A DNA stretch of 42,982 nt, taken from contig NZ_VLKT01000056.1 in assembly GCF_007830515.1 (NCBI RefSeq), forward strand, positions 1-42,982. Direction: 5' to 3'. The position numbers and the translations under genes are program-made. This document shows positions 1-8,858 of this stretch, one piece after another. This stretch comes from Mesorhizobium tianshanense. GTDB taxonomy: Bacteria > Pseudomonadota > Alphaproteobacteria > Rhizobiales > Rhizobiaceae. The first letter of the stretch is position 1. Each line of letters opens with the position of its first letter. The notes beneath the pieces are model-generated. The model had not been told where the DNA came from, searched no databases, and saw nothing but the letters and a program-made list of their open reading frames with translations.

Positions 1-294
1 GTCAGCATTCGATACACCGAGCGCCTGGCTGAGGCCGGCGTCGAGCCGTCCGTGGGCAGTGTCGGCGACAGCTACGACAATGCTCTCGCCGAAACGATCA
101 ACGGCCTCTACAAGGCCGAGGTGATCCATCGACGCGGACCATGGCGCTCGTTCGAGGCCGTCGAGTTCGCGACGTTGGAATGGGTCGACTGGTTCAACAA
201 TCGCCGGCTGCTGGAGCCCATCGGCAACATCCCGCCGGCCGAAGCCGAGGAACGCTACTATGCCATGCTGGAAGAACCAGCCATGGCCGCGTGA
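1..294 (+). CDS. IS3-family transposase OrfB, C-terminal part (partial)
   Basis: The frame is open from the first base to a TGA at 292-294, so only the last 97 residues are present. They carry the end of the integrase (rve/DDE) core: SYDNALAETINGLYKAE, whose Glu is the third catalytic acid, followed by WVDWFNNRRL and a PPAEAEERYY tail, all typical of IS3 OrfB. The protein catalyses cut-and-paste or copy-out transposition together with OrfA, normally by frameshift fusion. An internal GTG at 52 is not a real start because homology continues upstream of it. The element is probably complete outside the window. Confidence 0.9.
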   Translation, partial: VSIRYTERLAEAGVEPSVGSVGDSYDNALAETINGLYKAEVIHRRGPWRSFEAVEFATLEWVDWFNNRRLLEPIGNIPPAEAEERYYAMLEEPAMAA

Positions 295-333
295 CTCAAA
301 CGAAACGGCCTCTGGAAAACCCGGCGCGGTTCA
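1..333 (+). mobile_element. IS3-family insertion sequence, right-hand portion
   Basis: The window starts inside this element. It contains the 3' end of the OrfB transposase, and shortly after the stop codon comes a GC-rich terminal stretch that ends in GCGCGGTTCA near 333, as expected for the right inverted repeat of IS3 members common in rhizobia. The left end lies outside the window, so neither the matching repeat nor a target duplication can be checked. The boundary at 333 is an estimate. Confidence 0.7.
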
Positions 334-430
334 GTGAGCCGCATCTTGGCGTCGATGAGGGATTGCGGTGTCCAGCCTTTTACTCATCCCTGGAACTGTT
401 CGGTGTGCCAATGGATCTTGCCGTCAATCT

Positions 431-649
431 TCATCGGCTGTGGATCAATAAGCGCTTGGGCAGATGCTCGGGGTGCACCTCGAGTAAGGCGATCTTCACC
501 GTCGCTTTGCAACGGCTGCAGTCGAATTTGAGCTTCAGGGGATCGACGCCGCCGCCATAGACCATCATCAGGTCCGCTGACCGACACAAGCAGACCTTCG
601 TGTTGTATGTTGGAATACTTTCTCCGTCCGTAACAACGAAGGACTCCAA
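431..649 (-). CDS. small cysteine-containing hypothetical protein, possibly degraded
   Basis: A 72-residue frame runs leftward, divergent from the OsmC-fusion gene. It has a zinc-ribbon-like spacing of cysteines: CLC near residue 20 and CSRC near residue 44, with HPEHLPKR after it. The first cysteine pair is not a clean CxxC. An adjacent frame continues with plausible coding (IDGKIHWHTEQFQG near 384-430), which suggests a frameshift or a decayed 3' end. No family was recognised. The start at 649 lies only 3 bp from the neighbouring ATG, so the promoter regions would overlap. It could equally be a non-coding remnant left beside the IS3 element. Confidence 0.3.
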   Translation of the reverse strand: MESFVVTDGESIPTYNTKVCLCRSADLMMVYGGGVDPLKLKFDCSRCKATVKIALLEVHPEHLPKRLLIHSR

Positions 650-651
650 CG

Positions 652-1935
652 ATGGCTATCCATACGCAACGGCTTCAATTTGCCGGCCATTCCGGCGCGA
701 CTTTGGCCGCTCGCCTCGATCTGCCGAACGGACAGCTGCGTGCCTACGCTTTATTCGCGCATTGCTTCACATGCTCCAAGGATTTGGCGGCAGCGCGCCG
801 TATAGCGGCGGAGCTCGCGCGTGAAGGTGTCGCTGTCCTGCGCTTCGACTTCACCGGCTTGGGGTCGAGCGAGGGCGAATTCGCCTCGACGAATTTCACC
901 TCAAATGTTGCCGACCTTCTTTCGGCCGTCGACTATCTGCGCAATCACTACCAGGCACCGTCTTTGCTTATCGGCCACTCGCTCGGAGGAGCGGCTGTCC
1001 TAGCGGTGGCCAAAGATGTTCCCGAGGTGCGTGCCGTCGCCACAATTGGCGCGCCGGCCGATGTCGCCCACGTGTTGAAGAATTTCGGAACGAGCCTCAA
1101 GGAGATCCAAGAGAGCGGTGAGGCGGAAGTCGATCTTGCCGGGCGCAGGTTCCTTGTCAAAAAGCAGTTCGTCGATGACGCGCGTGCGCAGCGCATCAGC
1201 GACGCTGTTGCGGCTCTGAAAAAGCCGCTCCTCATCCTCCATTCACCCCTTGACCAGACGGTGGGGATCGAAAACGCCACGAACATCTTCGTGGCGGCGA
1301 AGCATCCAAAAAGCTTTATCTCACTCGACCGGGCTGACCATCTTCTCACCAAGCCCGAAGACGCGATCTTCGCGGCGCGGGTCATTTCAGGATGGCTGAC
1401 GCACTATCTCACCCCCGACGAACCGCAAGGCATGGCGCCGGTCGAGCATGTCGGCGTCACTGAGACGGGCGAAGGTAAGTTTCAGAATGCGGTGCAGGCG
1501 GGCCGGCATCGCCTCTTTGCCGATGAACCCGAACGCGCAGGTGGGCTCGATTCCGGACCCTCGCCCTACGATTTCCTGTCGATTGCGCTAGGCGCCTGCA
1601 CATCAATGACACTACGCGTTTATGCCGAACATAAAAAGCTGACACTTGGGCGCATCAGCGTCGACGTCTCGCACGCCAAAATCCATGCCCGGGACTGCGA
1701 GGAGTGCACGGAGGCGGAACGAGGCGGTGGCGCCAGGATCGACCGCTTCGAGCGCGTCATTTCGGTAGAGGGCGAGGTCTCCGAAGAGCTTCGCGCGAAG
1801 ATTGCGGAAATTGCCGCCAAGTGCCCCGTTCACAGAACGCTCGAAACCGTCGCGAAGGTAGCAACTGTCGTGAAACCAGAAAGCGAGTCAATGTTTGTGA
1901 CGGCTTTGACAGGGCCGCCTGCCAAGTTTCCATAA
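652..1935 (+). CDS. Bifunctional alpha/beta hydrolase - OsmC family protein
   Basis: Two domains are fused in 427 residues. Residues 1-250 are an alpha/beta hydrolase with the nucleophile elbow GHSLGG, an acid in LHSPLDQTVG and the His in RADHLL. Residues 265-410 are an OsmC/Ohr-like domain with one redox Cys in GACTSMTLRVYAEHK and a second in KCPVHRTLE. OsmC proteins reduce organic hydroperoxides through this Cys pair; the hydrolase half has no assigned substrate. The fusion is a known family in proteobacteria, and the length is usual. The start is the ATG after a GAAGGA-like ribosome site (about 642). It runs convergently into the hydrolase gene ending at 2032. It fits the oxidant-defence theme, but no clear copy of the shared promoter motif precedes it. 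Confidence 0.9.
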   Translation: MAIHTQRLQFAGHSGATLAARLDLPNGQLRAYALFAHCFTCSKDLAAARRIAAELAREGVAVLRFDFTGLGSSEGEFASTNFTSNVADLLSAVDYLRNHYQAPSLLIGHSLGGAAVLAVAKDVPEVRAVATIGAPADVAHVLKNFGTSLKEIQESGEAEVDLAGRRFLVKKQFVDDARAQRISDAVAALKKPLLILHSPLDQTVGIENATNIFVAAKHPKSFISLDRADHLLTKPEDAIFAARVISGWLTHYLTPDEPQGMAPVEHVGVTETGEGKFQNAVQAGRHRLFADEPERAGGLDSGPSPYDFLSIALGACTSMTLRVYAEHKKLTLGRISVDVSHAKIHARDCEECTEAERGGGARIDRFERVISVEGEVSEELRAKIAEIAAKCPVHRTLETVAKVATVVKPESESMFVTALTGPPAKFP

Positions 1936-2031
1936 TTGGATCCATCCGGTGGTCCGCCTGCTACCCGGCCACATTCAATTTCGAGAACCGGCTGACCGTA
2001 GTAGTCGCAGAAAGTTGCTTCCGGATCGCGA

Positions 2032-3096
2032 TCAAAGACCAGCAACATCGATCACTGCCTGAGCAAAAGCCTCAGGCGCTTCCTGGGGCAGGTTGTGACC
2101 TATGCCGCCTGAGATGGTGCGGTGCTCGTATTTGCCCGAAAACATGTTGGCGTACGCGCTTGGTTCCGGATGCGGCGCGCCGTTGGCGTCACTCTCAAGG
2201 GTGATCGTCGGCACGGTGATGACCGGCGCCTTGGCGAGCCGCTGCTCCAACTCGTCATACCGCGTCTCTCCGTCAGCCAGTCCTAGCCGCCAGCGATAGT
2301 TGTGAATCACGATGTCGACGTGATCCGGATTGTCGAATGCCGTCGCACTCCGTTCGAATGTGGCATCGTCGAAACTCCACTGCGGCGAAGCGATCTGCCA
2401 AATCAGCTTCGCGAAATCGCGCGTGTATTTTTCGTAGCCGGCGCGACCGCGTTCAGTGGCAAAATAATATTGATACCACCACTGCAACTCGGCTTTCGGC
2501 GGCAACGGCATCATGCCGAGCTTCTGATTGCCGATTAGATAGCCGCTCACCGAGACCATTGCCTTGCAGCGTTCCGGCCAAAGCGCGGCAATGATGTTCG
2601 CGGTTCGCGCTCCCCAGTCGCAGCCGGCAATCGTGGCTTTCTCAATCCGCAACGCATCGATCAGAGCGATAACGTCGGTGCCGAATGCTGACTGCTGGGC
2701 ATTGCGCGGAGCCTCGTTTGACAGGAAGCGTGTTGTGCCGTAGCCGCGCAGGTAGGGCACGATGACCCGAAGTCCCTTTGCCGCAAGGATGGGGGCGACG
2801 TCGACATATGTGTGGATGTCGTACGGCCAGCCGTGCAGTAGGATGATCGACGGTCCGTCGTTGGGACCGATTTCCGCGTAGCCAATATTTAGCACACCGG
2901 CCTCGATCTGCTTCAACGAGCCGAACGACGTGTTCGTACCTGGCTTGATGGTCGTCGCCCCTGTGCCATCCGTCGCGCTGGATTGCGCGTCTGCCGACGC
3001 GGCCATTATCAACGGGGCTGCTGCAATCATCGCGGCAGCGCCGAAGAGGTCGCGGCGGCGGTGATCGATTCGCTCGAGATATTGATTCCTATTCAT
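2032..3096 (-). CDS. Tat-exported alpha/beta hydrolase, epoxide-hydrolase-like
   Basis: The 354-residue protein begins with a twin-arginine-type signal: RRRDLFG, then a hydrophobic Ala-rich stretch to about residue 38, so it probably acts in the periplasm. The fold markers are the oxyanion motif HGWPYD, the nucleophile Asp in AGCDWGAR, which is an Asp rather than Ser as in epoxide hydrolases and haloalkane dehalogenases, and a late His in GGIGHNLPQEAP. Paired tyrosines in WWYQYYF may be lid residues. It is the last gene of a leftward operon with the NmrA-like and SDR genes (56 and 64 bp gaps), presumably transcribed from the motif promoter at 5118-5151. The substrate is unknown; epoxide or ester hydrolysis is inferred from the family. 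Confidence 0.85.
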   Translation of the reverse strand: MNRNQYLERIDHRRRDLFGAAAMIAAAPLIMAASADAQSSATDGTGATTIKPGTNTSFGSLKQIEAGVLNIGYAEIGPNDGPSIILLHGWPYDIHTYVDVAPILAAKGLRVIVPYLRGYGTTRFLSNEAPRNAQQSAFGTDVIALIDALRIEKATIAGCDWGARTANIIAALWPERCKAMVSVSGYLIGNQKLGMMPLPPKAELQWWYQYYFATERGRAGYEKYTRDFAKLIWQIASPQWSFDDATFERSATAFDNPDHVDIVIHNYRWRLGLADGETRYDELEQRLAKAPVITVPTITLESDANGAPHPEPSAYANMFSGKYEHRTISGGIGHNLPQEAPEAFAQAVIDVAGL

Positions 3097-3152
3097 GACC
3101 GAACCTTTGATATTGCGGATGCGAGGGCGGTGGCGGAAAGGCGACCAGCCGC

Positions 3153-4088
3153 TCAGGCTGGGACTTCAACCCGCGTGAATTCAGCGGCGTTCGATTTCAC
3201 GAACTCGTATACACTCGTCGCTTTTCTTCCGGTGAGGTTCGACAGGTCATCTGTCATACGATCATACCGGCCCGCTGCATGCAGTTCGGCCATTACTGCC
3301 AGATGTTTAGCGAGATGCGTCGGCACTCCAAGCTCGCGGAGCTTGTCGACCCACGGCGAGATCGGCACATCGCGATAGCGTATCGTACGGCCAAGCGCAG
3401 TGGAGAATGCGCGCGCGAAGTGGTCCAAATCCGCAGATTCATAACCGGTAAGATTGTACACTCGGCCGATGTGGTGGGCAGGATCGTCGAGTATCACGGA
3501 AACCGCGTGTGCCACATCAACAGCCGAAATCGGCGATGTCCTGCTGTTGCCCAACGGGAGGGCCAATTCGTCGCGGTCTCTCACGCCAGCAGCGGCAAGA
3601 CGCAGGAAAATGCTTTCCAGGAAAACCGTTGGCCGCAGTGTGATGATCGGCAGCCCCGACCACGCCAATGCCTGTTCGGCAAGCCAGTGCAGCTTGTGCT
3701 GCGGGCTGTCAGTGGTCTCAATGATGCTCATCTGGGTCACCGTCATCTGCGACATATTCACGAACGCCTCAATGCCATGATGGCGCGCCACGGCGGCGAC
3801 GTTGACCGTGGCTTCGAGATAAGCCGCAGAGACTGACATTCCAAAATAGATGTGCCGGCAACCTTCGACGGCCCGGTGCATCGAGGCAAGATCGATCAGG
3901 TCGCCCTGCACAACCTCGGCCCCGAGTTGTCGCAGGCGCTCAGCGCGTTCATCCTCGCGCCGGACCAACGCGCGCACCTTGTGACCTTTGGCGAGTAGCA
4001 TTGCGGTGACGTGGCGGCCGATAGCTCCGATATCGCCGGCCGCTCCGGTCACGAGAATAGGGCTGGCGTGTGGGACCTTTCTGATCAT
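3153..4088 (-). CDS. NmrA-like NAD(P)-binding SDR-type oxidoreductase
   Basis: The 311-residue protein has an atypical-SDR Rossmann fold: ILVTGAAGDIGAIGRHV near the N-terminus, then KVRALVRREDER and VVQGDLIDLASM. The pattern matches NmrA/HSCARG-like and quinone-oxidoreductase-2-like proteins, which bind NAD(P) and act as redox sensors or reductases. The classical YxxxK pair is not evident, as is usual for this family. A longer frame is open up to 4304, but it would overlap the SDR gene by about 150 bp and its extra 72 residues are Arg/Ser-rich and look out of frame. The ATG at 4088 starts exactly at the conserved fold. It is the middle gene of the leftward three-gene operon. Confidence 0.85.
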   Translation of the reverse strand: MIRKVPHASPILVTGAAGDIGAIGRHVTAMLLAKGHKVRALVRREDERAERLRQLGAEVVQGDLIDLASMHRAVEGCRHIYFGMSVSAAYLEATVNVAAVARHHGIEAFVNMSQMTVTQMSIIETTDSPQHKLHWLAEQALAWSGLPIITLRPTVFLESIFLRLAAAGVRDRDELALPLGNSRTSPISAVDVAHAVSVILDDPAHHIGRVYNLTGYESADLDHFARAFSTALGRTIRYRDVPISPWVDKLRELGVPTHLAKHLAVMAELHAAGRYDRMTDDLSNLTGRKATSVYEFVKSNAAEFTRVEVPA

Positions 4089-4152
4089 ATGGTTCGACCT
4101 GCGTTGTGAGCCGTAGCGGCTCTCCTTGGGTTTAGTTTTCGGGAGTGCCTCG

Positions 4153-4959
4153 TTACGCCGCCGCAGCGATCCGGTAGCGTGCCGGCACGAGGTTGAGGGA
4201 CAGGTTCGGGATGAGCTTCTGCCGCGCCGCCTCGTAGGCGAGCCAGTCGGCCGCGTCAGGCAGCGAGGGTATGGTGATGAGTTCGCCCTGGTCGAGGCCG
4301 GCAAGCGCGGCGTCGACCAAGTCGTCCGACCGCATGACCATCTGCTCCGGCAACTGCTCTACCGAGCTGCCTGCCGCGTCCCAGAAGTTCGTGGCGGTCG
4401 CACCGGGCAGAACGGCCTGGATATGCACGTTCTTGTTCGCGAGCTCCTTGTGGAGCGACAGGCTGAGCGCCAACACGAAGGCTTTCGTCGCGCCATAGAC
4501 ACCGTTCAGGATTTCCGGCGCGATGGCAACGGCCGACGAAATGTTGATGATCGTGCCGCCGCTGCGGGCGACGAACGCCGGGACCACGGCGTAGGTGAGA
4601 CGGGTGAGCGCCGTTACGTTAAGCGCGATCATCTCCTCCATGGCGTCGGTGTCAGACTCCAGCAGCGGCGCGACGGCGCCAACGCCGGCGTTGTTGACCA
4701 GCATGGTGATGCCGGAATCTGTGGCGAGCAGCGCCTCGATGCGGTTCAAATCGGCTTTGTTGTTGAGGTCGGCCGCGACGACGTTGACGGCGCGGCCGGT
4801 CGTGCCGGCAATACGCTTTGCCACCTCGGCCAGCTTCTCTTGGCTTCGCGCCACGAGGATCAGGTCATGACCGCGGCGTGCCAATCGGTCCGCATAGATC
4901 GCGCCAATCCCTGAGGAGGCGCCCGTCACCACTGCAATGCCCTTGAGGCTCGTAGACAT
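4153..4959 (-). CDS. Classical short-chain dehydrogenase/reductase
   Basis: The 268-residue protein shows the full SDR signature: cofactor motif TGASSGIG, the NNAG motif, catalytic Ser in INISSAVA, and the YGATK motif with catalytic Tyr and Lys. The Arg after the second beta strand (LILVARSQEK) suggests a preference for NADPH. It reduces or oxidises a carbonyl or alcohol; the substrate is not evident. It is the first gene of a leftward operon with the NmrA-like and epoxide-hydrolase-like genes. Its upstream region, shared with the divergent histidine kinase, carries a full copy of the repeated promoter motif pointing toward it, with CAATAG about 164 bp from the ATG. Confidence 0.93.
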   Translation of the reverse strand: MSTSLKGIAVVTGASSGIGAIYADRLARRGHDLILVARSQEKLAEVAKRIAGTTGRAVNVVAADLNNKADLNRIEALLATDSGITMLVNNAGVGAVAPLLESDTDAMEEMIALNVTALTRLTYAVVPAFVARSGGTIINISSAVAIAPEILNGVYGATKAFVLALSLSLHKELANKNVHIQAVLPGATATNFWDAAGSSVEQLPEQMVMRSDDLVDAALAGLDQGELITIPSLPDAADWLAYEAARQKLIPNLSLNLVPARYRIAAAA

Positions 4960-5117
4960 TGTTCTTGCTCCTGTTCGGTTGCGCGGCTGAGGCGCGCGAG
5001 TTCACATGCGGCGGACCGGGATCGATTCCCCGGTCCGCGCCTCGGGAGGAGAGCGGGCCGCCCCGCTCACTGGGATGATGTCTTCCTCTGGGCACACAGA
5101 TCGACTGTCAGAGCAGC

Positions 5118-5151
5118 CAAAGCTATTGCACGATGGTATCGGCAATACTTT
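5118..5151 (-). promoter_or_regulatory. Shared palindromic promoter motif, copy A (toward the SDR operon)
   Basis: Read on the minus strand this contains AAAGTATTGCCGATACC, six bases, then CAATAG. The palindrome is GTAT-N5-ATAC. It matches copy F at 31830-31863 at 33 of 34 positions. Past it, in the transcribed direction, lies ACAGTCGATCTGTG, also found beyond copy F and in close form beyond copy D. It lies upstream of the SDR-NmrA-hydrolase operon. Confidence 0.75.
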
Positions 5152-5183
5152 TGTCTTGGTGGAACGGCGAGACACCTATTTAC

Positions 5184-5217
5184 CGCCCAAAACCGACACC
5201 AAGGCACAATAGACCTT
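5184..5217 (+). promoter_or_regulatory. Shared promoter motif, half-degenerate copy A2 (toward the multi-PAS kinase)
   Basis: The right half-site CCGACACC and the downstream CAATAGA are kept at the exact spacing of the consensus, while the left half-site GTATYG is lost. It points to the histidine kinase, with CAATAG 57 bp before the chosen ATG. Together with copy A it forms a back-to-back pair, as at D/E and G/H. Loss of a half-site suggests altered control. Confidence 0.5.
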
Positions 5218-5269
5218 TGGATTGGCCCGGCGCATGCTCATGCGCGCAGACACACGCGAAAGGATGGCA

Positions 5270-8200
5270 ATGGAGATGGATCTCGGCCGCGTCTTCGACG
5301 CGCTTCCGGCCATGGTGTGGACTGCGCAGCCCGACGGGCATTTCGACTTCGCCAATCGACGCTGGTCCGACTACACCGGTCTCAGCCTCGATGAAGCCCA
5401 TGGCTGGGAGTGGCAGGCCGCGGTAAATCCAGACGACATGCCCACGGTACTCGAACGCTGGCGATCGATTCTGGCGACTGGCGAGCCCGGCGACTTGGAA
5501 GCGCGCGTACGGGGCTTCGATGGGCAGTACCATTGGTTCCGCGTCCAGTGCAGTCCGATGCGGGACGATGCCGGACAGATCATTAAATGGTGTGGAGTGG
5601 GCACGGACGTCGACGATTTTCGCCGAGCTAAGGAGACCCTTAGGCGGCGCGAGCTTGATTTTCAGCTGATCGTCGACAGCATTCCGATGCCGGTCGCCGT
5701 GACCACACCGTCGGGCGAGGTCGAGGGCCTCAATCAGCTCACCCTCGATTACTTTGGCAAAACATTCGAAGAACTGAAAGGCTGGAAGGCCTCTGACGTT
5801 GTCCATCCGGATGACCTGGAGCGGACGATCGCTGCTCAGCTGGATGCGCACCGGAAGGGCCGCACCTACAATGTCGAGAGCCGCCACCGCCGTGCTGACG
5901 GCGTCTATCGCTGGCACAACGTCCTTGGCCTGCCTTTGCGTGATCCGCAAGGCAACATCCTCCGTTGGTTTCATTTGCTGGTCGATATCGACGATCGCAA
6001 GCGGGCTGAGGACGCGCTCAGCGCAAGCGAAAGTTATGCCCGATCGATCGTGGACAGTATTCCAGGCATGATCGCGGCCTTTACGCCAAATGGTGAGCTC
6101 GAATTCGTCAACCGCCAGATCATCGAGTTCTTTGGCAAGCCACTTGAGGAGTTGAAGCGCTGGGCAACCAGCGATATGACACACCCGGAGGACCTACCGC
6201 GTGCCGTCGAGTACTTCACGCGATCGATCGCGTCGGGTGAGCCCTTCACAGACGAAGTCCGCGCTCGACGTTTCGATGGCGTCTACCGCTGGTTTCAGTC
6301 TCGCGGATTTCCGCTTCGGGACACGAACGGGCGCATCGTCCGCTGGTACAACCTGCTCATTGACATTGACGAGCGCAAGCGCGCCGAAGAAGCCCTCACG
6401 GCGCGCGAGCGAAATCTCAACGAGATCATCAACACGATTCCCGTTCTAGCATGGTCTGCCCGCCCAGATGGTTCCACCGAATTCTTCAACCAGCACTATC
6501 TTCATTATGCGGGCCTTTCGATCGGTCAATCAAAGGATTGGGTGCCGACAACTGCGCTGTCCGATTACTGGGACCTGACAGCGGCGGTCCATCCAGACGA
6601 CGTGGACGGACTTACTGCTGCTTGGGAGGTCATTTTAGCATCCGGAAAATCGGGGGAAGCTGAGGCACGCCTCCGCCGTTTCGACGGCATTTATCGATGG
6701 TTTCTAGTTCGTGCCAATCCGCTGTGCGACGAATCCGGGAATATCCTAAAATGGTACGGAGTAAGCATCGACATTGACGACCGGAAGCGCGCCGAGCAAG
6801 CGCTTCGTCAGAGCGAGCGCAGTTTCAAACTAATCATCGACACTATTCCGGCTCTCGCTTGGTCGGCTCGTCCTGATGGTTCAGCCGAATTCTTCAGCAA
6901 GCACTATCTCGACTACGTCGGTCTTTCGGCCGAGCAGGCACAGAATTGGGGCTGGACCGTCGCCGTTCATCCCGACGATCTCAGCGGGCTGGCGGCCACG
7001 TGGCAGGCAATCATGACTTCCGGAAAGCCAGGAGAGGCCGAAGCGCGGCTGCGCCGGTTTGACGGCGAATATAGATGGCTCCTGTTCCGCGCCAACCCAT
7101 TGCGCGATGCATCCGGGAACATCGTCAAATGGTATGGGGTCAATACTGATATCGATGACCGCAAACGCGCGGAGACCAACCTTGCTCGAGAGAAGCATCT
7201 GCTGGAGATGATTGCGTCGGGCAGTCCGCTTCGTGATGTTCTCAGCGCACTATGCGAGATGGTCGAAGAGGCTGGCCCCGGCTGCTATTGTGATGTTCAC
7301 CCGATCGATTGGAGCGGCCCAAGCATTGAATACAGCGTGGCGCCCTCGCTTCCTGCCAGTTACACCGACCCGATTGCTGGGCTCTCTCTTAACGGCGACG
7401 CTTTGCCCTGCGCGATAGCAGTCCGTGAGAAGGCACAGGTAGTCGCGGAGGACATGGATACGGATCCGCGGTGGCGCGACTCCTCTGTTCGAATCCACGT
7501 TCTGGAGCACGGATTGAGATCGGTCTGGAGTACGCCGATTTATGCAAAAAATGGACGTATCCTTGGCACACTTTGCCTCTATCAGCGCCAGCCTGCCAGC
7601 CCGTCGCCGCAGCATCAAAGTCTCATCGCTCATGCGACGCACCTCGCGAGCATCGCCATCGAACGTTCGCGGACTGAAGCGGCGCTTAGGCGCAGTGAAA
7701 CGCTGCTCGCCGAAGGTCAACAGCTCAGTTCGACCGGCAGCTTCTCTTGGCGCGTGGACACGGACGAGATCGCGTTTTCGGAAGAACTTTGTCGTATATT
7801 CAAGTTTGACCCGAATGCCGTTGTAACGCTCGAGCAGTTTCGTGCGCGAGTCCACCCGGACGACATGCCCTCGCTGTCGGCGCAATTAGATCGGGTTCGC
7901 GCTGGCCACGGCTATCCGGGTTACGAGATCCGGCTTCGCATGCCGGATGATAGGGTGAAGTACCTGCGCACCTTTGGTCGTGTGGTCCGTCACCAGGATG
8001 GCGGACTTGAGTGCCTAGCTGCGGTCCAGGACGTGACGGAGCGCCGGCTCGCGGACGAGGCACTGAGCAAGGCCCGTTCGGAACTCGCACATGTCAGCAG
8101 GATTACGAGCCTCGGAGCGTTGACGGCGTCGATTGCCCATGAAGTCAACCAACCGCTGTCGGGCATCATAACCAATGCCGGCACCTGCCTTCGTATGCTG

Positions 8201-8848
8201 GCCGCCGATCCGCCGAACATGGACGGCGCGCGGGAGACCGCGCGACGCACCATCCGCGACGGTAACCGTGCAGCCGACGTGATCACGCGACTGCGCGCAC
8301 TCTTCAGTAAGAGAACCCCGTCGATCGAGCCCGTCGATCTCAACGAAGCTGCACGAGAGGTGATCGATCTGTTGTCGAGTGATCTTCAAAGAAGCCGGGT
8401 GGTTCTACGCACCGCATTTGCCGACGGTCTTCCGCTTGCAGGCGGAGACCGCGTGCAGCTTCAGCAGGTCATCATGAATCTGCTGCGTAATGCTGCCGAT
8501 GCAATGAGCGGTGTTGACGATCGCCCAAGGCGGCTGCTTATGAAGACCGAAGCGGACGAGGACAATCATGTACGTCTGACCGTGCAGGACGCCGGCGTCG
8601 GGCTGACGTCCGAAGCTGCGGAGCGGCTTTTCGAGGCGTTCTACACGACCAAAAACGACGGTATGGGGATCGGCTTGTCCGTCAGCCGCTCCATCATCGA
8701 GAGCCATAACGGCCGCTTGTGGGCAGCATCCAATGATGGACCCGGGGCCACGTTTTCGTTTTCCATCCCCAAGTACTCAGGGGATGAGGCACCCGCGCAA
8801 GATATCAGCGCTGCGGGGGCGTCCATCACCAGCAGTGTCCAAGTGTAG
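5270..8848 (+). CDS. Multi-PAS/GAF hybrid-input sensor histidine kinase
   Basis: This is a cytosolic sensor kinase of about 1192 residues with no transmembrane segment. Five PAS-PAC units occupy about residues 5-645, each ending in a (I)DIDDRKRAE-type linker. A GAF domain follows (about 645-797), then a sixth PAS (about 810-925). The HisKA H-box SIAHEVNQPLSG has the phospho-acceptor at about His957, and the HATPase domain (about 1060-1175) shows N (NLLRNAADAM), G1 (DAGVGL) and G2 (GMGIGLSVS) boxes. PAS units 4 and 5 are near-duplicates (IPVLAWSARPDGSTEFF and IPALAWSARPDGSAEFF). Starts at 5222, 5234, 5240, 5264 and 5276 are also possible; 5270 has GAAAGG six bases upstream. It leads an operon with two receiver proteins. 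The kinase half closely resembles the one at 10077-11666. Its signal is unknown; FixL-type haem binding is not evident. Confidence 0.9.
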   Translation: MEMDLGRVFDALPAMVWTAQPDGHFDFANRRWSDYTGLSLDEAHGWEWQAAVNPDDMPTVLERWRSILATGEPGDLEARVRGFDGQYHWFRVQCSPMRDDAGQIIKWCGVGTDVDDFRRAKETLRRRELDFQLIVDSIPMPVAVTTPSGEVEGLNQLTLDYFGKTFEELKGWKASDVVHPDDLERTIAAQLDAHRKGRTYNVESRHRRADGVYRWHNVLGLPLRDPQGNILRWFHLLVDIDDRKRAEDALSASESYARSIVDSIPGMIAAFTPNGELEFVNRQIIEFFGKPLEELKRWATSDMTHPEDLPRAVEYFTRSIASGEPFTDEVRARRFDGVYRWFQSRGFPLRDTNGRIVRWYNLLIDIDERKRAEEALTARERNLNEIINTIPVLAWSARPDGSTEFFNQHYLHYAGLSIGQSKDWVPTTALSDYWDLTAAVHPDDVDGLTAAWEVILASGKSGEAEARLRRFDGIYRWFLVRANPLCDESGNILKWYGVSIDIDDRKRAEQALRQSERSFKLIIDTIPALAWSARPDGSAEFFSKHYLDYVGLSAEQAQNWGWTVAVHPDDLSGLAATWQAIMTSGKPGEAEARLRRFDGEYRWLLFRANPLRDASGNIVKWYGVNTDIDDRKRAETNLAREKHLLEMIASGSPLRDVLSALCEMVEEAGPGCYCDVHPIDWSGPSIEYSVAPSLPASYTDPIAGLSLNGDALPCAIAVREKAQVVAEDMDTDPRWRDSSVRIHVLEHGLRSVWSTPIYAKNGRILGTLCLYQRQPASPSPQHQSLIAHATHLASIAIERSRTEAALRRSETLLAEGQQLSSTGSFSWRVDTDEIAFSEELCRIFKFDPNAVVTLEQFRARVHPDDMPSLSAQLDRVRAGHGYPGYEIRLRMPDDRVKYLRTFGRVVRHQDGGLECLAAVQDVTERRLADEALSKARSELAHVSRITSLGALTASIAHEVNQPLSGIITNAGTCLRMLAADPPNMDGARETARRTIRDGNRAADVITRLRALFSKRTPSIEPVDLNEAAREVIDLLSSDLQRSRVVLRTAFADGLPLAGGDRVQLQQVIMNLLRNAADAMSGVDDRPRRLLMKTEADEDNHVRLTVQDAGVGLTSEAAERLFEAFYTTKNDGMGIGLSVSRSIIESHNGRLWAASNDGPGATFSFSIPKYSGDEAPAQDISAAGASITSSVQV

Positions 8849-8858
8849 CGGGGATTTC

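Noticed and set aside
604..625. Possible extra copy of the shared motif before the OsmC fusion gene
   Set aside because: GTAT and AATAC are present but separated by one base too many and no CAATAG box follows at the right spacing.
4089..4304. N-terminal 72-residue extension of the NmrA-like gene
   Set aside because: It overlaps the SDR gene, is Arg/Ser-rich, and precedes a well-placed ATG at the start of the Rossmann fold.
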